From assembly GCA_032622095.1 (NCBI GenBank), contig CP136066.1:231078961-231142960 (forward strand): 64,000 bases of DNA. Direction: 5' to 3'. This DNA comes from Siphonodentalium dalli. Taxonomy: Eukaryota; Mollusca; Scaphopoda; Gadilida; Siphonodentaliidae. Below the pieces are notes generated by a model. That model did no database searches and was not told the DNA's origin. It saw only the letters and a list, made by a program, of their open reading frames with translations. The translations under genes were made by a program, and so were the position numbers. Shown here piece by piece: positions 44,301-59,300 of this stretch. Each line of letters begins with the position of its first letter. Position 1 is the stretch's first letter.

Positions 44301-47300
44301 GTGTGTGTACCACGAAAACGGACATTACTCAAGAAAAGAAAGGGCTAAATCACAGAAAGGCTCGTGTGTGTAACACGAAAACGGACATTACTCAAGGATA
44401 GAAAGGGTTAAATCACAGAAAGGCTCGTGTGTGTACCACGAAAACGGACATTACTCTAGGAAAGAAAGGGCTAAATCACAGAAAGGATGGTGTGTGTACC
44501 ACGAAAACGGACATTACTCAAGGAAAGAAAGGGTTAAATCACAGAAAGGCTGGTGTGTGTATACCACGAAAACGGACATTACTCAAGGAAAGAAAGGGTT
44601 AAATCACAGAAAGGCTCGTGTGTGTATACCACGAAAACGGACATTACTCAAGGAAAGAAAGGGTTAAATCACAGAAAGGCTCATGTGTGTATACCACGAA
44701 AACGGACATTACTCAAGGAAAGAAAGGGTTAAATCACAGAAAGGCTCGTGTGTGTATACCACGAAAACGGACATTACTCAAGGAAAGAAAGGGTTAAATC
44801 ACAGAAAGGCTCGTGTGTGTACCACGAAAACGGACATTACTCAAGGAAAGAATGGGCTAAATCACAGAAAGGCTCGTGTGTGTACCACGAAAACGGACAT
44901 TACTCAAGGGAAGAAAGGGTTAAATCACAGAAAGGATGGTGTGTGTACCACGAAAACGAACATTACTCAAGAAAGAAAGGGCTAAATCACAGTAAGACTC
45001 GTGTGTACCACGAAAACGGACATTACTCAAGAAAAGAAAGGGTTAAATCACAGAAAGGAAGGTGTGTGTACCACGAAAACGGACATTACTCAAGAAAAGA
45101 AAGTGTTAAATCACAGAAAGGCTGGTGTGTGCACCACGAAAACGGAGATTATTCTAGAAAAGAAAGGGTTAAATCACAGAAAGGCTGGTGTTTGCACCAC
45201 GAAAACGGAGATTATTCAAGAAAAGAAAGGGTTAAATCACAGAAAGGCTGGTATATGTAACCACGAAACGGACATTACTCAAGGAAAGAAAGGGTTAAAT
45301 AACAGAAAAGCTCGTGTGTGTAACCACGATAACGGACATTACTCAAGAAAAGAAAGGGCTAAATCACAGTAAGACTCGTGTGTACCACGAAAACGGACAT
45401 TACTCAAGAAAAGAAAGTGTTAAATCACAGAAAGGCTGGTGTATGTAACCACGAAAACGGACATTACTCAAGGAAAGAAAGAGTTAAATCACAGAAAGGC
45501 TGGTGTGTGTACCACGAAAACGGACATTACTCAAGGAAAGAAAGAGTTAAATCACAGAAAGGCTTGTTTGTGTACCACGAAAACGGACATTACTCAAGGA
45601 AAGAAAGAGTTAAATCACAGAAAGGCTGGTGTGTGTACCACGAAAACGGACATTACTCAAGGAAAGAAAGAGTTAAATCACAGAAAGGCTGGTGTGTGTA
45701 CCACGAAAACGAACATTACTCAAGGAAAGAAAGAGTTAAATCACAGAAAGGCTTGTGTGTGTACCACGAGAACGGACATTACTCAAGGAAAGAAAGAGTT
45801 AAATCACAGAAAGGCTGGTGTGTGTACCACGAAAACGGAGATTACTCAAGGAAAGAAAGAGTTAAATCACAGAAAGGCTGGTGTGTGTACCACGAAAACG
45901 GACATTACTCAAGGAAAGAAAGAGTTAAATCACAGAAAGGCTCGTGTGTGTAACCACGAAAACGGACATTACTCAAGAAAAGAAAGTGTTAAATCACAGA
46001 AAGGCTGGTGTATGTAACCACGAAAACGGACATTACTCAAGGAAAGAAAGAGTTAAATCACAGAAAGGCTGGTGTGTGTACCACGAAAACGGACATTACT
46101 CAAGGAAAGAAAGAGTTAAATCACAGAAAGGCTCGTGTGTGTACCACGAAAACGGACATTACTCAAGGAAAGAAAGAGTTAAATCACAGAAAGGCTGGTG
46201 TGTGTACCACGAAAACGGACATTACTCAAGGAAAGAAAGAGTTAAATCACAGAAAGGCTGGTGTGTGTACCACGAAAACGGACATTACTCAAGGAAAGAA
46301 AGAGTTAAATCACAGAAAGGCTTGTGTGTGTACCACGAGAACGGACATTACTCAAGGAAAGAAAGAGTTAAATCACAGAAAGGCTGGTGTGTGTACCACG
46401 AAAACGGAGATTATTCAAGAAAAGAAAGGGTTAAATCACAGAAAGGCTGGTATATGTAACCACGAAACGGACATTACTCAAGGAAAGAAAGGGTTAAATA
46501 ACAGAAAAGCTCGTGTGTGTAACCACGATAACGGACATTACTCAAGAAAAGAAAGGGCTAAATCACAGAAAGGATGGTGTGTGTACCACGAAAACGGACA
46601 TTACTCAAGGAAAGAAAGGGTTAAATCACAGAAAGGCTGGTGTGTGTATACCACGAAAACGGACATTACTCAAGGAAAGAAAGGGTTAAATCACAGAAAG
46701 GCTCGTGTGTGTATACCACGAAAACGGACATTACTCAAGGAAAGAAAGGGTTAAATCACAGAAAGGCTCGTGTGTGTATACCACGAAAACGGACATTACT
46801 CAAGAAAAGAAAGGGTTAAATCACAGAAAGGCTCGTGTGTGTATACCACGAAAACGGACATTACTCAAGGAAAGAAAGGGTTAAATCACAGAAAGGCTCG
46901 TGTGTGTACCACGAAAACGGACATTACTCAAGGAAAGAATGGGCTAAATCACAGAAAGGCTCGTGTGTGTACCACGAAAACGGACATTACTCAAGGGAAG
47001 AAAGGGTTAAATCACAGAAAGGATGGTGTGTGTACCACGAAAACGGACATTACTCAAGAAAGAAAGGGCTAAATCACAGTAAGACTCGTGTGTACCACGA
47101 AAACGGACATTACTCAAGAAAAGAAAGGGATAAATCACAGAAAGGCTCGTGTGTGTAACCACGAAAACGGACGTTACTCAAGAAAAGAAAGTGTTACATC
47201 ACAGAAAGGCTGGTGTATGTAACCACGAAAACGGACATTACTCAAGGAAAGAAAGAGTTAAATCACAGAAAGGCTGGTGTGTGTACCACGAAAACGGACA

Positions 47301-50300
47301 TTACTCAAGGAAAGAAAGAGTTAAATCACAGAAAGGCTTGTGTGTGTACCACGAAAACGGACATTACTCAAGGAAAGAAAGAGTTAAATCACAGAAAGGC
47401 TGGTGTGTGTACCACGAAAACGGACATTACTCAAGGAAAGAAAGAGTTAAATCACAGAAAGGCTGGTGTTTGCACCACGAAAACGGAGATTATTCAAGAA
47501 AAGAAAGGGTTAAATCACAGAAAGGCTGGTATATGTAACCACGAAACGGACATTACTCAAGGAAAGAAAGGGTTAAATAACAGAAAAGCTCGTGTGTGTA
47601 ACCACGATAACGGACATTACTCAAGAAAAGAAAGGGCTAAATCACAGAAAGGATGGTGTGTGTACCACGAAAACGGACATTACTCAAGGAAAGAAAGGGT
47701 TAAATCACAGAAAGGCTGGTGTGTGTATACCACGAAAACGGACATTACTCAAGGAAAGAAAGGGTTAAATCACAGAAAGGCTCGTGTGTTTATACCACGA
47801 AAACGGACATTACTCAAGGAAAGAAAGGGTTAAATCACAGAAAGGCTTGTGTGTGTATACCACGAAAACGGACATTACTCAAGGAAAGAAAGGGTTAAAT
47901 CACAGAAAGGCTCGTGTGTGTACCACGAAAACGGACATTACTCAAGGAAAGAATGGGCTAAATCACAGAAAGGCTCGTGTGTGTACCACGAAAACGGACA
48001 TTACTCAAGGAAAGAAAGGGCTAAATCACAGAAAGGCTAGTGTGTGTACCACGAAAACGGACATTACTCAAGGAAAGAAAGGGCTATGTCACAGAAAGGC
48101 TGGTGTGTGTACCACGAAAACGGACATTACTCAAGGAAAGAAAGGGCTAAATCACAGAAAGGCTGGTGTGTGTACCACGAAAACGGACATTACTCAAGGA
48201 AAGAAAGGGCTAAATCACAGAAAGGCTGGTGTGTGTACCACGAAAACGGACATTACTCAAGGAAAGAAAGGGCTAAATCACAGAAAGGCTCGTGTATGTA
48301 ACCACGAAAACGGACATTACTCAAGGAAAGAAAGGGCTAAGTCACAGAAAGGCTGGTGTATGTAAGCACGAAAACGGACAGTACTCAAGGAAAGAAAGGG
48401 CTATGTCACAGAAAGGATGGTGTGTATACCACGAAAACGGACATTACTCAAGGAATGAAAGGGCTAAATCACATAAAGGCTCGTGTGTGTACCACGAAAA
48501 CGGACATTACTCAAGAAAAGAAAGGGCTAAATCACAGAAAGGCTCGTGTGTGTAACACGAAAACGGACATTACTCAAGGATAGAAAGGGTTAAATCACAG
48601 AAAGGCTCGTGTGTGTACCACGAAAACGGACATTACTCTAGGAAAGAAAGGGCTAAATCACAGAAAGGATGGTGTGTGTACCACGAAAACGGACATTACT
48701 CAAGGAAAGAAAGGGTTAAATCACAGAAAGGCTGGTGTGTGTATACCACGAAAACGGACATTACTCAAGGAAAGAAAGGGTTAAATCACAGAAAGGCTCG
48801 TGTGTGTATACCACGAAAACGGACATTACTCAAGGAAAGAAAGGGTTAAATCACAGAAAGGCTCATGTGTGTATACCACGAAAACGGACATTACTCAAGG
48901 AAAGAAAGGGTTAAATCACAGAAAGGCTCGTGTGTGTATACCACGAAAACGGACATTACTCAAGGAAAGAAAGGGTTAAATCACAGAAAGGCTCGTGTGT
49001 GTACCACGAAAACGGACATTACTCAAGGAAAGAATGGGCTAAATCACAGAAAGGCTCGTGTGTGTACCACGAAAACGGACATTACTCAAGGGAAGAAAGG
49101 GTTAAATCACAGAAAGGATGGTGTGTGTACCACGAAAACGAACATTACTCAAGAAAGAAAGGGCTAAATCACAGTAAGACTCGTGTGTACCACGAAAACG
49201 GACATTACTCAAGAAAAGAAAGGGTTAAATCACAGAAAGGAAGGTGTGTGTACCACGAAAACGGACATTACTCAAGAAAAGAAAGTGTTAAATCACAGAA
49301 AGGCTGGTGTGTGCACCACGAAAACGGAGATTATTCTAGAAAAGAAAGGGTTAAATCACAGAAAGGCTGGTATATGTAACCACGAAACGGACATTACTCA
49401 AGGAAAGAAAGGGTTAAATAACAGAAAACCTCGTGTGTGTAACCACGATAACGGACATTACTCAAGAAAAGAAAGGGCTAAATCACAGAAAGGATGGTGT
49501 GTGTACCACGAAAACGGACATTACTCAAGGAAAGAAAGGGTTAAATCACAGAAAGGCTGCTGGTGTGTGTACCACGAAAACGGACATTACTCAAGGAAAG
49601 AAAGGGCTAAATCACAGAAAGGATTGTGTGTGTACCACGAAAACGGACATTACTGAAGGAAAGAAATGGTTAAATCATAGAAAGGCTGGTGTGTGTACCA
49701 CGGAAACGGACATTACTCAAGGAAAGAAAGGGTTAAATCACAGAAAGGATGGTGTGTGTACCACGAAAACGGACATTACTCAAGGAAAGAAAGGGTTAAA
49801 TCACAGAAAGGCTGGTATGTGTATACGACGAAAACGGACATTACTCAATGAAAGAAAGGGTTAAATCACAGAAAGGCTCGTGTGTGTATACCACGAAAAC
49901 GGACATTACTCAAGGAAAGAAAGGGTTAAATCACAGAAAGGCTCGTGTTTGTATACCACGAAAACTGACATTACTCAAGGAAAGAAAGGGTTAAATCACA
50001 GAAAGGCTCGTGTGTGTATACCACGAAAACGGACATTACTCAAGGAAAGAAAGGGTTAAATCACAGAAAGGCTCGTGTGTGTACCACGAAAACGGACATT
50101 ACTCAAGGAAATAATGGGCTAAATCACAGAAAGGCTCGTGTGTGTACCACGAAAACGGACATTACTCAAGGGAAGAAAGGGTTAAATCACAGAAAGGATG
50201 GTGTGTGTACCACGAAAACGAACATTACTCAAGAAAGAAAGGGCTAAATCACAGTAAGACTCGTGTGTACCACGAAAACGGACATTACTCAAGAAAAGAA

Positions 50301-53300
50301 AGGGTTAAATCACAGAAAGGCTGGTGTGTGTACCACGAAAACGGACATTACTCAAGGAAAGAAAGTGTTAAATCACAGAAAGGCTGGTGTATGTAACCAC
50401 GAAAACGGACATTACTCAAGGAAAGAAAGAGTTAAATCACAGAAAGGCTGGTGTGTGTACCACGAAAACGGACATTACTCAAGGAAAGAAAGAGTTAAAT
50501 CACAGAAAGGCTTGTGTGTGTACCACGAAAACGGACATTACTCAAGGAAAGAAAGAGTTAAATCACAGAAAGGCTGGTGTGTGTACCACGAAAACGGACA
50601 TTACTCAAGGAAAGAAAGAGTTAAATCACAGAAAGGCTGGTGTGTGCACCACGAAAACGGAGATTATTCAAGAAAAGAAAGGGTTAAATCACAGAAAGGC
50701 TGGTATATGTAACCACGAAACGGACATTACTCAAGGAAAGAAAGGGTTAAATAACAGAAAAGCTCGTGTGTGTAACCACGATAACGGACATTACTCAAGA
50801 AAAGAAAGGGCTAAATCACAGAAAGGATGGTGCGTGTACCACGAAAACGGACATTACTCAAGGAAAGAAAGGGTTAAATCACAGAAAGGCTGCTGGTGTG
50901 TGTACCACGAAAACGGACATTACTCAAGGAAAGAAAGGGCTAAATCACAGAAAGGATTGTGTGTGTACCACGAAAACGGACATTACTCAAGGGAAGAAAG
51001 TGTTAAATCACAGAAAGGCTGGTGTATGTAACCACGAAAACGGACATTACTCAAGGAAAGAAAGGGCTAAATCACAGAAAGGCTCGTGTGTGTATACCAC
51101 GAAAACGGACATTACTCAAGGAAAGAAAGGGTTAAATCACAGAAAGGCTCGTGTGTGTACCACGAAAACGGACATTACTCAAGGAAAGAATGGGCTAAAT
51201 CACAGAAAGGCTCGTGTGTGTACCACGAAAACGGACATTACTCAAGGGAAGAAAGGGTTAAATCACAGAAAGGATGGTGTGTGTACCACGAAAACGAACA
51301 TTACTCAAGAAAGAAAGGGCTAAATCACAGTAAGACTCGTGTGTACCACGAAAACGGACATTACTCAAGAAAAGAAAGGGTTAAATCACAGAAAGGCTGG
51401 TGTGTGTACCACGAAAACGGACATTACTCAAGGAAAGAAAGTGTTAAATCACAGAAAGGCTGGTGTATGTAACCACGAAAACGGACATTACTCAAGGAAA
51501 GAAAGAGTTTAATCACAGAAAGGCTGGTGTGTGTACCACGAAAACGGACATTACTCAAGGAAAGAAAGAGTTAAATCACAGAAAGGCTTGTGTGTGTACC
51601 ACGAAAACGGACATTACTCAAGGAAAGAAAGAGTTAAATCACAGAAAGGCTGGTGTGTGTACCACGAAAACGGACATTACTCAAGGAAAGAAAGAGTTAA
51701 ATCACAGAAAGGCTGGTGTGTGCACCACGAAAACGGAGATTATTCAAGAAAAGGAAGGGTTAAATCACAGAAAGGCTGGTATATGTAACCACGAAACGGA
51801 CATTACTCAAGGAAAGAAAGGGTTAAATAACAGAAAAGCTCGTGTGTGTAACCACGATAACGGACATTACTCAAGAAAAGAAAGGGCTAAATCACAGAAA
51901 GGATGGTGCGTGTACCACGAAAACGGACATTACTCAAGGAAAGAAAGGGTTAAATCACAGAAAGGCTGCTGGTGTGTGTACCACGAAAACGGACATTACT
52001 CAAGGAAAGAAAGGGCTAAATCACAGAAAGGATTGTGTGTGTACCACGAAAACGGACATTACTCAAGGGAAGAAAGTGTTAAATCACAGAAAGGCTGGTG
52101 TATGTAACCACGAAAACGGACATTACTCAAGGAAAGAAAGGGCTAAATCACAGAAAGGCTCGTGTGTGTATACCACGAAAACGGACATTACTCAAGGAAA
52201 GAAAGGGTTAAATCACAGAAAGGCTCGTGTGTATACCACGAAAACGGACATTACTCAAGGAAAGAAAGGGTTAAATCACAGAAAGGCTCGTGTGTGTACC
52301 ACGAAAACGGACATTACTCAAGGAAAGAATGGGCTAAATCACAGAAAGGCTCGTGTGTGTACCACGAAAACGGACTTTACTCAAGGGAAGAAAGGGTTAA
52401 ATCACAGAAAGGATGGTGTGTGTACCACGAAAACGGACATTACTCAAGAAAGAAAGGGCTAAATCACAGTAAGACTCGTGTGTACCACGAAAACGGACAT
52501 TACTCAAGAAAAGAAAGAGTTAAATCACAGAAAGGCTCGTGTGTGTAACCACGAAAACGGACATTACTCAAGAAAAGAAAGTGTTAAATCACAGAAAGGC
52601 TGGTGTATGTAACCACGAAAACGGACATTACTCAAGGAAAGAAAGAGTTAAATCACAGAAAGGCTGGTGTGTGTACCACGAAAACGGACATTACTCAAGG
52701 AAAGAAAGAGTTAAATCACAGAAAGGCTTGTGTGTGTACCACGAAAACGGACATTACTCAAGGAAAGAAAGAGTTAAATCACAGAAAGGCTGGTGTGTGT
52801 ACCACGAAAACGGACATTACTCAAGGAAAGAAAGAGTTAAATCACAGAAAGGCTTGTGTGTGTACCACGAGAACGGACATTACTCAAGGAAAGAAAGAGT
52901 TAAATCACAGAAAGGCTGGTGTGTGTACCACGAAAACGGAGATTATTCAAGAAAAGAAAGGGTTAAATCACAGAAAGGCTGGTATATGTAACCACGAAAC
53001 GGACATTACTCAAGGAAAGAAAGGGTTAAATAACAGAAAAGCTCGTGTGTGTAACCACGATAACGGACATTACTCAAGAAAAGAAAGGGCTAAATCACAG
53101 AAAGGATGGTGTGTGTACCACGAAAACGGACATTACTCAAGGAAAGAAAGGGTTAAATCACAGAAAGGCTCGTGTGTGTATACCACGAAAACGGACATTA
53201 CTCAAGAAAAGAAAGGGTTAAATCACAGAAAGGCTCGTGTGTGTATACCACGAAAACGGACATTACTCAAGGAAAGAAAGGGTTAAATCACAGAAAGGCT

Positions 53301-56300
53301 CGTGTGTGTACCACGAAAACGGACATTACTCAAGGAAAGAATGGGCTAAATCACAGAAAGGCTCGTGTGTGTACCACGAAAACGGACATTACTCAAGGGA
53401 AGAAAGGGTTAAATCACAGAAAGGATGGTGTGTGTACCACGAAAACGGACATTACTCAAGAAAGAAAGGGTTAAATCACAGTAAGACTCGTGTGTACCAC
53501 GAAAACGGACATTACTCAAGAAAAGAAAGGGATAAATCACAGAAAGGCTCGTGTGTGTAACCACGAAAACGGACGTTACTCAAGAAAAGAAAGTGTTACA
53601 TCACAGAAAGGCTGGTGTATGTAACCACGAAAACGGACATTACTCAAGGAAAGAAAGAGTTAAATCACAGAAAGGCTGGTGTGTGTACCACGAAAACGGA
53701 CATTACTCAAGGAAAGAAAGAGTTAAATCACAGAAAGGCTTGTGTGTGTACCACGAAAACGGACATTACTCAAGGAAAGAAAGAGTTAAATCACAGAAAG
53801 GCTGGTGTGTGTACCACGAAAACGGACATTACTCAAGGAAAGAAAGAGTTAAATCACAGAAAGGCTGGTGTTTGCACCACGAAAACGGAGATTATTCAAG
53901 AAAAGAAAGGGTTAAATCACAGAAAGGCTGGTATATGTAACCACGAAACGGACATTACTCAAGGAAAGAAAGGGTTAAATAACAGAAAAGCTCGTGTGTG
54001 TAACCACGATAACGGACATTACTCAAGAAAAGAAAGGGCTAAATCACAGAAAGGATGGTGTGTGTACCACGAAAACGGACATTACTCAAGGAAAGAAAGG
54101 GTTAAATCACAGAAAGGCTGGTGTGTGTATACCACGAAAACGGACATTACTCAAGGAAAGAAAGGGTTAAATCACAGAAAGGCTCGTGTGTGTATACCAC
54201 GAAAACGGACATTACTCAAGGAAAGAAAGGGTTAAATCACAGAAAGGCTTGTGTGTGTATACCACGAAAACGGACATTACTCAAGGAAAGAAAGGGTTAA
54301 ATCACTGAAAGGCTCGTGTGTGTACCACGAAAACGGACATTACTCAAGGAAAGAATGGGCTAAATCACAGAAAGGCTCGTGTGTGTACCACGAAAACGGA
54401 CATTACTCAAGGAAAGAAAGGGCTAAATCACAGAAAGGCTGGTGTGTGTACCACGAAAACGGACATTACTCAAGGAAAGAAAGGGCTAAATCACAGAAAG
54501 GCTGGTGTGTGTACCACGAAAACGGACATTACTCAAGAAAAGAAAGAGTTAAATCACAGAAAGGCTCGTGTGTGTAACCACGAAAACGGACATTACTCAA
54601 GAAAAGAAAGTGTTAAATCACAGAAAGGCTGGTGTATGTAACCACGAAAACGGACATTACTCAAGGAAAGAAAGAGTTAAATCACAGAAAGGCTGGTGTG
54701 TGTACCACGAAAACGGACATTACTCAAGGAAAGAAAGAGTTAAATCACAGAAAGGCTTGTGTGTGTACCACGAAAACGGACATTACTCAAGGAAAGAAAG
54801 AGTTAAATCACAGAAAGGCTGGTGTGTGTACCACGAAAACGGACATTACTCAAGGAAAGAAAGAGTTAAATCACAGAAAGGCTGGTGTGTGTACCACGAA
54901 AACGGACATTACTCAAGGAAAGAAAGAGTTAAATCACAGAAAGGCTTGTGTGTGTACCACGAGAACGGACATTACTCAAGGAAAGAAAGAGTTAAATCAC
55001 AGAAAGGCTGGTGTGTGTACCACGAAAACGGAGATTATTCAAGAAAAGAAAGGGTTAAATCACAGAAAGGCTGGTATATGTAACCACGAAACGGACATTA
55101 CTCAAGGAAAGAAAGGGTTAAATAACAGAAAAGCTCGTGTGTGTAACCACGATAACGGACATTACTCAAGAAAAGAAAGGGCTAAATCACAGAAAGGATG
55201 GTGTGTGTACCACGAAAACGGACATTACTCAAGGAAAGAAAGGGTTAAATCACAGAAAGGCTCGTGTGTGTATACCACGAAAACGGACATTACTCAAGAA
55301 AAGAAAGGGTTAAATCACAGAAAGGCTCGTGTGTGTATACCACGAAAACGGACATTACTCAAGGAAAGAAAGGGTTAAATCACAGAAAGGCTCGTGTGTG
55401 TACCACGAAAACGGACATTACTCAAGGAAAGAATGGGCTAAATCACAGAAAGGCTCGTGTGTGTACCACGAAAACGGACATTACTCAAGGGAAGAAAGGG
55501 TTAAATCACAGAAAGGATGGTGTGTGTACCACGAAAACGGACATTACTCAAGAAAGAAAGGGCTAAATCACAGTAAGACTCGTGTGTACCACGAAAACGG
55601 ACATTACTCAAGAAAAGAAAGGGATAAATCACAGAAAGGCTCGTGTGTGTAACCACGAAAACGGACGTTACTCAAGAAAAGAAAGTGTTACATCACAGAA
55701 AGGCTGGTGTATGTAACCACGAAAACGGACATTACTCAAGGAAAGAAAGAGTTAAATCACAGAAAGGCTGGTGTGTGTACCACGAAAACGGACATTACTC
55801 AAGGAAAGAAAGAGTTAAATCACAGAAAGGCTTGTGTGTGTACCACGAAAACGGACATTACTCAAGGAAAGAAAGAGTTAAATCACAGAAAGGCTGGTGT
55901 GTGTACCACGAAAACGGACATTACTCAAGGAAAGAAAGAGTTAAATCACAGAAAGGCTGGTGTTTGCACCACGAAAACGGAGATTATTCAAGAAAAGAAA
56001 GGGTTAAATCACAGAAAGGCTGGTATATGTAACCACGAAACGGACATTACTCAAGGAAAGAAAGGGTTAAATAACAGAAAAGCTCGTGTGTGTAACCACG
56101 ATAACGGACATTACTCAAGAAAAGAAAGGGCTAAATCACAGAAAGGATGGTGTGTGTACCACGAAAACGGACATTACTCAAGGAAAGAAAGGGTTAAATC
56201 ACAGAAAGGCTGGTGTGTGTATACCACGAAAACGGACATTACTCAAGGAAAGAAAGGGTTAAATCACAGAAAGGCTCGTGTGTGTATACCACGAAAACGG

Positions 56301-59300
56301 ACATTACTCAAGGAAAGAAAGGGTTAAATCACAGAAAGGCTTGTGTGTGTATACCACGAAAACGGACATTACTCAAGGAAAGAAAGGGTTAAATCACAGA
56401 AAGGCTCGTGTGTGTACCACGAAAACGGACATTACTCAAGGAAAGAATGGGCTAAATCACAGAAAGGCTCGTGTGTGTACCACGAAAACGGACATTACTC
56501 AAGGAAAGAAAGGGCTAAATCACAGAAAGGCTGGTGTGTGTACCACGAAAACGGACATTACTCAAGGAAAGAAAGGGCTAAATCACAGAAAGGCTGGTGT
56601 GTGTACCACGAAAACGGACATTACTCAAGGAAAGAAAGGGCTAAATCACAGAAAGGCTGGTGTGTGTACCACGAAAACGGACATTACTCAAGGAAAGAAA
56701 GGGCTAAATCACAGAAAGGCTCGTGTATGTAACCACGAAAACGGACATTACTCAAGGAAAGAAAGGGCTAAGTCACAGAAAGGCTGGTGTATGTAAGCAC
56801 GAAAACGGACAGTACTCAAGGAAAGAAAGGGCTATGTCACAGAAAGGATGGTGTGTATACCACGAAAACGGACATTACTCAAGGAATGAAAGGGCTAAAT
56901 CACATAAAGGCTCGTGTGTGTACCACGAAAACGGACATTACTCAAGAAAAGAAAGGGCTAAATCACAGAAAGGCTCGTGTGTGTAACACGAAAACGGACA
57001 TTACTCAAGGATAGAAAGGGTTAAATCACAGAAAGGCTCGTGTGTGTACCACGAAAACGGACATTACTCTAGGAAAGAAAGGGCTAAATCACAGAAAGGA
57101 TGGTGTGTGTACCACGAAAACGGACATTACTCAAGGAAAGAAAGGGTTAAATCACAGAAAGGCTGGTGTGTGTATACCACGAAAACGGACATTACTCAAG
57201 GAAAGAAAGGGTTAAATCACAGAAAGGCTCGTGTGTGTATACCACGAAAACGGACATTACTCAAGGAAAGAAAGGGTTAAATCACAGAAAGGCTCATGTG
57301 TGTATACCACGAAAACGGACATTACTCAAGGAAAGAAAGGGTTAAATCACAGAAAGGCTCGTGTGTGTATACCACGAAAACGGACATTACTCAAGGAAAG
57401 AAAGGGTTAAATCACAGAAAGGCTCGTGTGTGTACCACGAAAACGGACATTACTCAAGGAAAGAATGGGCTAAATCACAGAACGGCTCGTGTGTGTACCA
57501 CGAAAACGGACATTACTCAAGGGAAGAAAGGGTTAAATCACAGAAAGGATGGTGTGTGTACCACGAAAACGAACATTACTCAAGAAAGAAAGGGCTAAAT
57601 CACAGTAAGACTCGTGTGTACCACGAAAACGGACATTACTCAAGAAAAGAAAGGGTTAAATCACAGAAAGGAAGGTGTGTGTACCACGAAAACGGACATT
57701 ACTCAAGAAAAGAAAGTGTTAAATCACAGAAAGGCTGGTGTGTGCACCACGAAAACGGAGATTATTCTAGAAAAGAAAGGGTTAAATCACAGAAAGGCTG
57801 GTATATGTAACCACGAAACGGACATTACTCAAGGAAAGAAAGGGTTAAATAACAGAAAACCTCGTGTGTGTAACCACGATAACGGACATTACTCAAGAAA
57901 AGAAAGGGCTAAATCACAGAAAGGATGGTGTGTGTACCACGAAAACGGACATTACTCAAGGAAAGAAAGGGTTAAATCACAGAAAGGCTGCTGGTGTGTG
58001 TACCACGAAAACGGACATTACTCAAGGAAAGAAAGGGCTAAATCACAGAAAGGATTGTGTGTGTACCACGAAAACGGACATTACTGAAGGAAAGAAATGG
58101 TTAAATCATAGAAAGGCTGGTGTGTGTACCACGGAAACGGACATTACTCAAGGAAAGAAAGGGTTAAATCACAGAAAGGATGGTGTGTGTACCACGAAAA
58201 CGGACATTACTCAAGGAAAGAAAGGGTTAAATCACAGAAAGGCTGGTATGTGTATACGACGAAAACGGACATTACTCAATGAAAGAAAGGGTTAAATCAC
58301 AGAAAGGCTCGTGTGTGTATACCACGAAAACGGACATTACTCAAGGAAAGAAAGGGTTAAATCACAGAAAGGCTCGTGTTTGTATACCACGAAAACTGAC
58401 ATTACTCAAGGAAAGAAAGGGTTAAATCACAGAAAGGCTCGTGTGTGTATACCACGAAAACGGACATTACTCAAGGAAAGAAAGGGTTAAATCACAGAAA
58501 GGCTCGTGTGTGTACCACGAAAACGGACATTACTCAAGGGAAGAAAGGGTTAAATCACAGAAAGGATGGTGTGTGTACCACGAAAACGAACATTACTCAA
58601 GAAAGAAAGGGCTAAATCACAGTAAGACTCGTGTGTACCACGAAAACGGACATTACTCAAGAAAAGAAAGAGTTAAATCACAGAAAGGCTCGTGTGTGTA
58701 ACCACGAAAACGGACATTACTCAAGAAAAGAAAGTGTTAAATCACAGAAAGGCTGGTGTATGTAACCACGAAAACGGACATTACTCAAGGAAAGAAAGAG
58801 TTAAATCACAGAAAGGCTGGTGTGTGTACCACGAAAACGGACATTACTCAAGGAAAGAAAGAGTTAAATCACAGAAAGGCTTGTGTGTGTACCACGAAAA
58901 CGGACATTACTCAAGGAAAGAAAGAGTTAAATCACAGAAAGGCTGGTGTGTGTACCACGAAAACGGACATTACTCAAGGAAAGAAAGAGTTAAATCACAG
59001 AAAGGCTGGTGTGTGTACCACGAAAACGGACATTACTCAAGGAAAGAAAGAGTTAAATCACAGAAAGGCTTGTGTGTGTACCACGAGAACGGACATTACT
59101 CAAGGAAAGAAAGAGTTAAATCACAGAAAGGCTGGTGTGTGTACCACGAAAACGGAGATTATTCAAGAAAAGAAAGGGTTAAATCACAGAAAGGCTGGTA
59201 TATGTAACCACGAAACGGACATTACTCAAGGAAAGAAAGGGTTAAATAACAGAAAAGCTCGTGTGTGTAACCACGATAACGGACATTACTCAAGAAAAGA